Shown here piece after piece: positions 57,705-64,000 of a stretch of 64,000 nucleotides of DNA; the stretch's first letter is position 1; every line of letters begins with the position of its first letter. This stretch comes from Lotus japonicus (lineage: Eukaryota; Streptophyta; Magnoliopsida; Fabales; Fabaceae): contig NC_080043.1 in the NCBI RefSeq assembly GCF_012489685.1, positions 82,724,292 through 82,788,291 on the forward strand. The letters run 5' to 3'. The position numbers and the translations under genes were made by a program. The notes under the pieces are model-generated. The model made no database searches. It had not been told where the DNA came from and worked only from the letters and a program-made list of their open reading frames with translations.

Positions 57705-60700
57705 ATGTTAGGAGGATTAGGAATCTTTGACAAGAGTCAAAAGATTAAGGGCACTGTAGTGTTGATGCCCAAAAATGTTTTGGACTTCAACGCCTTAACA
57801 TCCATCCCTAAAGGGGGTATTCCTGGCATTGCCGGCAATATCTTCGGACTAGCCACCGATGCTGCCGGCAAAGTAGTGGATTTTTCCACTGCCATCCTCA
57901 GCCGTAGCGTCGCCATACAGTTGATCAGTGCTACCAAGACTGATGGTTTGTTTTTTCTCACACTTCTCTATAGTCTTCCAGTTCCACAACAGTCTTTTTG
58001 CTTAAAAAAACAAGTTCTGTTGAACCAAAATGTTTTTTAATTATGCTTTATCTCTCCACTTTTCTTTTTCAATCTTCATAGATCCATGTCTATTTTTTCT
58101 AACATCTCTCATTTCTATACACTTTCTTCTCTTATCTTGTTATTAGATCACTAATCAATAATCATAACTCTAACTTTCCTTTATGTTAGTGTTTTCTCTC
58201 TCAGAATGAAGGTGGAGTTTGGGAGTCAATGAGTCTTTTCCTCTTCTTCTTTTTTTGATATCATGTGCCATATCATTTCATATTTTTTTCATCACGTTTA
58301 GTGTAAATGTGAGAGCAAAAACAAATAAACAATAAACTATAATGTAAAAAGAAAACAAGAAACTATAAAATTAAAAATATCCTTATCCACATAATTAGGT
58401 AGAATAAGTATATAGGAGTAAAAAATTATTGAATAAAAAAAGAGTAAAAAATTATGGTGACAACAACACTACAATTCAGGATGCTAGCTGGCGAGTAGGG
58501 CCAAATTGATTTGATCGGGATTTGAAAGGATTATTATTGTTCATGTCTATTTTTAAATAAATATATCTTGTATGTTCAAATTTTATCATAAACATAAAAA
58601 AAAATTATATGTGTAGGACGGTAGGTCTTATTAAAATTATTTAATTTACTCAATAGTAAAGACGGATCACTTTCTTTTAGATGATTGTTGGTTCGACTTC
58701 CGCTATCAATACGAGAGTTGTGTTGAACAATATATAAGTATCTGCATAAGTGATTTATGGTCTCAGATACATGTTCAGGTTCATGGTGGTGACCGGAGTT
58801 AAACCTAGCTACTCAAACTTTTTCTTTGTTAATTTTTTTTTAAACCAAACCATTTTTAATTGTTTCAAAAAATCATTTTAATGAAATAATTAATTATGTA
58901 TATATGAAAATAGAAACTTAAAATGAAAAAATGAGACAAAATATCACCAAAAAATACAGTTTTGCTTGTGCGGATTGGATCATTGAAGAATGAAATTTTT
59001 ATAAATCAGATCAGACAAAATACCAAATAGTAAGAACTGGAATTTTAAATGAAAGCTGTCGTTGTAAGTTGTAACTTGTAATTAACGTAAAAAAAAAACT
59101 TTACAGTGATTGCTGCCCACTTAGAATAATAACTATAGGAATTAATGATGAAAAAAAACTTCACCCCCATTCACACCAACTTTTTTTTTTTTTTTCATAT
59201 ATTTTTCCTTTGCATATATGAGATTAATTCCTCTCCTTTTACTTTTTATTTTCTTTCCATTTTTTTTCCTTCCTCTTTCTTTCCTCCCTCTTACCAAACA
59301 AATCATTTTTGCAGCATCTGGAAAGGGAAAGGTTGGAAACCTAACCTACGTGGATAAACACATTCCCTCGTTACCAACCTTGGGAGCTAGGCAAGAAGCA
59401 TACAGCGTCTCCTTCGACTACGACGCCGATTTCGGAATCCCAGGAGCATTCTACTTCAAAAACTTCACCCAGGACGAGTTCTTCTTCGTCAGTCTCACCC
59501 TCGAAGACATTCCCAATCACGGAACCATTCACTTCGTCTGCAACTCCTGGGTTTACAACGCCAAAAACTACAAGAAGGATCGCATTTTCTTCACCAACGA
59601 TGTAATTCAACTCTATATACAGTCTTGCGAGTTTCATTTTAGTCTTTCGACAAAAAAATGACCGCAGTAAAAAACAGTCAGTAATTATGAAATGACTGTT
59701 TTACTGGATTACATTTTTTCGCCGATAGACTAAAACTAAATGTACTTACAAAATTAGCGACTAATTTGACATCAATCCTGTATTTTTCAACTAATTTTTT
59801 TTTCTGTGTTGAAGGCTTATCTTCCAGGTTCAACACCAAAAGCTCTGGTTAAGTACAGAGAAGAAGAGTTGGAGAATTTGAGAGGAGATGGATCAGGGGA
59901 ACGCAAAGTGCATGAAAGGATCTATGATTATGATGTTTACAATGATTTGGGAAATCCAGATGGTGGTGACAATTTGGCTCGCCCAACCCTTGGAGGCTCT
60001 GCCAATTATCCCTACCCTCGCAGGGTTAGAACTGGTAGACAACCAACCAGAAAAGGTTAGATTTTTGAGTTTTAATTTTCTGGGTTCAATTTTTATTTTG
60101 TAGGTAATAATGTATAATAAAAGCAATAATTATTTTTTTCATTGTAGTTTTGTTCAGAAATTTAATTATATTGCTATCATGTTACTGATTTGGCAATAGT
60201 TTTTTGTTTGTTTGTGTATTTCTGCTAATTTTACTGTTATTTCATTGTTTATAGATCCTACATGTGAGAAGCCTGCTGTGCAGTTGTATGTGCCAAGAGA
60301 TGAAAATTTTGGTCACTTGAAGTCATCAGATTTCCTTGGTTATGGAATAAAATCTGTTTCTCATGATCTGATACCTGCATTTAAGTCTTTGATCTTTGAT
60401 TTAAGTATCACGAAAAGCGAGTTCGATAGCTTCGATGAGGTGCGTGATCTCTTTGAAGGTGGAATTTGGCTGCCTACGGATTTGCTCCGCACAATTAGCC
60501 CCTTACCGGTTCTCAGTGCGGTATTGCCCAGTGAAGGTGAAAACGTGCTCACATTTCCGAAACCTCATGTTATCCAAGGTATGTTGTTCATCTTTAATTG
60601 AATCACCACACTATTACTCAAATAATTGTCTGTTAATTTTGTTTGTTATTTTGGACTGCAGTTAGCAAGTCTGCATGGATGACTGATGAAGAATTTGGAA

Positions 60701-62496
60701 GAGAGATGATTGCTGGAGTAAATCCTAATGTGATTTGCCGTCTCCAAGTGAGTACAAATGATTTATTGTTAATGTTAAAACTGTAAATTTTGCTGTCGTT
60801 GATTAACTCTTTGATATGGCAGGAGTTCCCACCACGAAGCAACCTTGATGTCGCTATCTATGGCGATCGAACTAGTAGAATAACAAAAGAAAACTTGGAG
60901 ATTAACCTTGGGGGGCTCACAGTAGAGGAGGTAATGATATAAATATGTTTTTCAATTAAAAAATCAATAATATTTAGTGGTTGAAATCTATGAAACAAGG
61001 TGATTGAAATTGACTTGGTGGAACTGCAGGCACTTGGTGCTCAGAGATTGTTCATACTAGATTACCATGATGTGTTCCTGCCTTATGTGGAGAGGATAAA
61101 CAAAATTAAAAAGGCTTATGCCACCAGGACAATCCTATTCTTGAAAGATGATGGGGCTTTAACACCACTTGCCATCGAGTTGAGTCTTCCTGATTCAGAA
61201 AGCAAAGTAATCTTGCCTGCAAATGAAGGGGTTGAGAGTACTATTTGGCTATTGGCTAAGGCTTATGTAATTGTAAATGACTCTTGCTATCATCAGCTCA
61301 TGAGCCATTGGTATGAACTCCTCCAAAAGCCAGAACTACAAAAAGTTTGTTATATGTATTTAGGACATGATCATTAATCATTTTTTTTCATGGGGCAACA
61401 GGTTAAATACTCATGCAGTGATGGAGCCATTTGTCATAGCAACAAATAGACATCTCAGTGTCCTTCACCCTATTTATAAGCTTTTACATCCTCATTACCG
61501 TGACACAATAAATATAAATGGACTTGCTCGAGAGTCCTTGATTAATGCAGGTGGCATTATAGAACAGTCGTTTTGCCCCGGACCTAATTCCATAGAGATG
61601 TCTTCAGCAGTTTACAAGGATTGGGTCTTTACTGACCAAGCATTACCAGCTGATCTTATTAAGAGGTAATCCTTATTGAATATACATCAGTAGTAAAAAA
61701 TTAGTTGTCTTTTGTTAATAACAAATTTTTTGCTTGATTCAGAGGAATGGCTGTTGAGGATCCCTCTGCCCCCCATGGTGTTCGCCTTGTTGTAGAGGAC
61801 TACCCTTATGCTGTTGATGGACTAGAGATTTGGGATGCTATTACGAAGTGGGTTCAAGAGTATGTCTCTTTATATTACCCAACAGATGATGCAGTTAAGA
61901 AAGACACTGAGCTACAAACTTGGTGGAAAGAAGTTGTGCAAAGAGGTCATGCTGACTTGAGCGACAAGCCATGGTGGCCTAAGATGCAAACTCTTCAAGA
62001 GTTGATTAAATCCTGCTCTATTATCATATGGACTGCTTCGGCTCTTCACGCTGCTGTTAATTTTGGACAATATCCATATGGAGGTTTAATCATTAACCGT
62101 CCAACAATCAGCAGAAGATTGATCCCAGAACCAGGAACTCCAGAGTATGATGAGATGGTGAAAAGTCCTCAAAAGGCTTACTTAAGAACCATTACGCCAA
62201 AGTATGAGACTCTTATTGATCTTACTGTGATAGAGATATTGTCTAGGCATGCTTCTGATGAGATCTACCTTGGGGAGAGGGAGAATCCAGAATGGACATC
62301 TGATACAAAGGCAAAACAAGCCTTCCAAAAGTTTGGAAGCAAGCTGGCAGAGATTGAAGCAAAAATCAATGGGAGGAACAATGATTCAAGTTTGAAAAAC
62401 CGATTTGGGCCAGCTCAACTGCCCTACACTCTGCTCCTTCGTTCCAGTAAGGAAGGGTTAACTTTCAGAGGAATTCCCAACAGCATCTCTATTTAG
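57705..62496 (+). CDS. Lipoxygenase LOX-C, intact
   Basis: Linoleate lipoxygenase (adds O2 to linoleic or linolenic acid to give hydroperoxides). Exons: 57705-57945, 59315-59601, 59815-60055, 60255-60578, 60662-60747, 60823-60930, 61030-61310, 61402-61665, 61743-62496. All borders are GT/AG, phases agree, and the product is 861 residues, the usual size. Exons 1-3 give the PLAT domain, the rest the catalytic helix bundle. Iron ligands: H522 and H527 (S-H-W-L-N-T-H), H713 and N717 (L-H-A-A-V-N) and the C-terminal I861, all 22-23 positions after those of soybean LOX-1. A565 (L-A-R) is the alanine of S-stereospecific enzymes. S579-F580 match T556-F557 of soybean LOX-1 and favour 13-position oxygenation. 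No transit peptide, so type 1, cytosolic. Possible AATAAA at 62563. Confidence 0.93.
57946..59314 (+). other. LOX-C intron 1
   Basis: 1369 bp, AT-rich. A SINE B-box-like GGTTCGACTTCCGC near 58689 is the only element-like sign. Intron 1 is the longest intron in all three LOX genes (4429, 1355 and 1369 bp). Confidence 0.6.
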
Positions 62497-63429
62497 AAGA
62501 CTATGTGGCTTGGCTTCCTTATCTATTGCACTTCCTTATAATAGGGACGATGCTTCTCTATGAATAAATATTTGTCTGTGTATGTTTGTACTCTGTGGAA
62601 GCTCCATTAATATGGTTTTCATATAATAAAGTGTGTTTCTGATATCAGTTTGCATATGTTTACATAGAATTAATTACATTTGCTATATGCTTTGCTGGAA
62701 ATCCCAGCATATGGATTTATAGACTTTAAATGTTCATGTTTTACAAATACAACAAACCTTGTGTTCCAATGACAGATGAATACGGCTTGCTCTGAAATCT
62801 CACTGAAACATAGTGGAAACTGCTCTCATGTACGGTGGAAATGACACTGATTGAAGTGGAAAATATTAATTTAATTTTGATGAACTCATGATATATGGAT
62901 TACACTATAAGAAAGACACACAATTAAAAGAAAAAACATACAAAATTTGTCTCCACCTTAGCAATAGATGCTCAGATTTGCAATGTATTACTAGAAGGTT
63001 TGGCTTGTATTATATATATCCGGAAAACGAAGCCTTACTTTTATATTTGTCATGTAAAGATAAAAGATTTTATAATAGGTAAGAAGTCAATGGACAATGG
63101 ATACTTAAACTCTTAAAAATTAAATCAAACCTTTTCAGTGTTTATACTTTAAGTTTGGTTATCTTTGAAAAAATGAAGAGTAAGAGATTATGACATAATA
63201 AATTATAAAGTCATTTGATGCTATATTAATAAGTTTTTCTTTGAGTGAATGTCTCAAAAAAATAAAATTGGGGTACATGATTTTTCTATAATTTTTTAAT
63301 TGATGAATTTAACAAATTTTATCATGTAAACAATCTTCACTCAATACGTACCAATTGCAAACTTGCATTAGTAAAAAGTGACTATTTAACTCCTAGGTCG
63401 AAGGCTTGGTTCTTAGAAGTCATGCTCTT
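62497..63429. other. LOX-C 3' flank
   Basis: The 3' UTR with AATAAA-like signals (62563, 62626) is followed by AT-rich DNA with no gene recognised. Confidence 0.6.
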
Positions 63430-63690
63430 AACAAATTGTAGAAGCAAAAGGAAGAAGGAACTGAATTTGTTATTGAATGAAAAATGAATGAGTGAAGTGG
63501 ATTTGTACAGAGGTTCTTGCTTATATACAATGCAAAGAGTAAAGTTACTCTTAACTAACTGACTAACAAACTAGGAAACTAACCTAACTATCCTAACTAT
63601 CTCAATAACCAAGTAGCTGACTCAATAATTAAGATTAGCAAGGTAAAGGTAAAAGTAAAGCTGTAAACTATTTATTCACTATATCTAAAA
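63430..63690 (-). repeat. 3' LTR part of a copia element
   Basis: On the minus strand it follows a purine tract (GCGGGGGGGCTTTTAG, 63686-63701) and holds a TATA-like GTATATAAGCAAG near 63520. Ends are not fixed, since the 5' LTR is outside the window. Confidence 0.5.
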
Positions 63691-64000
63691 GCCCCCCCGC
63701 AAACTGGAGAGTGTATATCATACAATCCGAGTTTGGAGAAAATGTGGCGAAAAGGAGCAGGAGATAATGACTTTGTAAAGATGTCCGCGAGCTGAAGTGA
63801 GGAAGTAACTGGAAGAAAATGCACGAGTCCTTGCGTGATCTTCTCACGAACTATGTGACAGTTCAGTTCAATATGCTTGGTCCGCTCGTGGTGACTTGGA
63901 TTGTGAGCTATGTGTATAGCGGATTGGTTATCACAGAGCATGGAAACAGGGGATGTCTGTGAAACCTGAAGATCTTGTAACAAGTAGGTGAGCCACTGGA
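63672..64000 (-). pseudogene. Copia RNase H C-terminal end, partial
   Basis: Minus strand; enters from beyond the window end. It reads W-L-T-Y-L-L-Q-D-L, then L-C-D-N-Q-S-A-I-H-I-A (a catalytic Asp of copia RNase H), T-K-H-I-E-L-N-C-H and Q-L-A-D-I-F-T-K-S-L. These are the diagnostic end of Ty1/copia polyproteins. The visible part is open, so the element may be intact beyond the window. Confidence 0.88.

Overview
The window is nuclear DNA of a flowering plant, most likely a legume. The signs are a tandem array of type-1 lipoxygenase (LOX) genes with nine exons each, long AT-rich introns and intergenic DNA, and a dense load of plant transposons (Ty3/gypsy, Ty1/copia, LINE, SINE, Mutator-like, PIF/Harbinger, hAT, Stowaway). 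The window opens with GATC, as a Sau3AI/MboI clone end would; the exact species is not readable from the sequence alone.

Three LOX genes lie on the + strand: LOX-A (7869-15477), LOX-B (35499-41026) and LOX-C (57705-62496). I traced all nine exons of each from GT/AG borders and phase. LOX-C is intact (861 residues; iron ligands H522, H527, H713, N717, I861). LOX-A has lost the end of exon 3 with its splice donor. LOX-B has a 2-bp deletion in exon 5. A and B share a 387-bp stretch of exon 9 with no difference at all, a sign of recent gene conversion.

Region by region. 1-7.5 kb: 3' half of a Tat-lineage Ty3/gypsy element with an extra spliced antisense gene between pol and the 3' end. 8-12.5 kb: LOX-A intron 1, holding a foldback element that itself contains a 763-bp Pack-MULE with a captured PPR-gene fragment. 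15.6-24.2 kb: a set of nested elements, Stowaway > Mutator-type MITE > young Ty3 chromovirus > rearranged copia/TRIM DNA, with a LINE tail beside it. 28.1-34.1 kb: a Mutator-like element with 9-bp target duplication carrying a FAR1-type DNA-binding domain fused directly to an OTU protease domain, without the usual transposase domain; a solo LTR sits inside it. 41.3-42.3 kb: a 1-kb non-autonomous MULE. 42.4-43.4 kb: an internally deleted Harbinger element. 43.7-51.8 kb: its full-length relative with both Harbinger genes, whose transposase gene is split by a 3.7-kb solo LTR and which carries a 170-bp tandem array. 53-57 kb: two hAT MITEs, a TRIM-like LTR remnant and a decayed copia gag-protease. 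63.4-64 kb: 3' end of a copia element running off the window.

The only clearly working host gene is LOX-C, predicted to oxygenate linoleic/linolenic acid in the cytosol (no transit peptide visible). The rest of the window is a well-preserved record of insertion order, since most elements still have readable target-site duplications.
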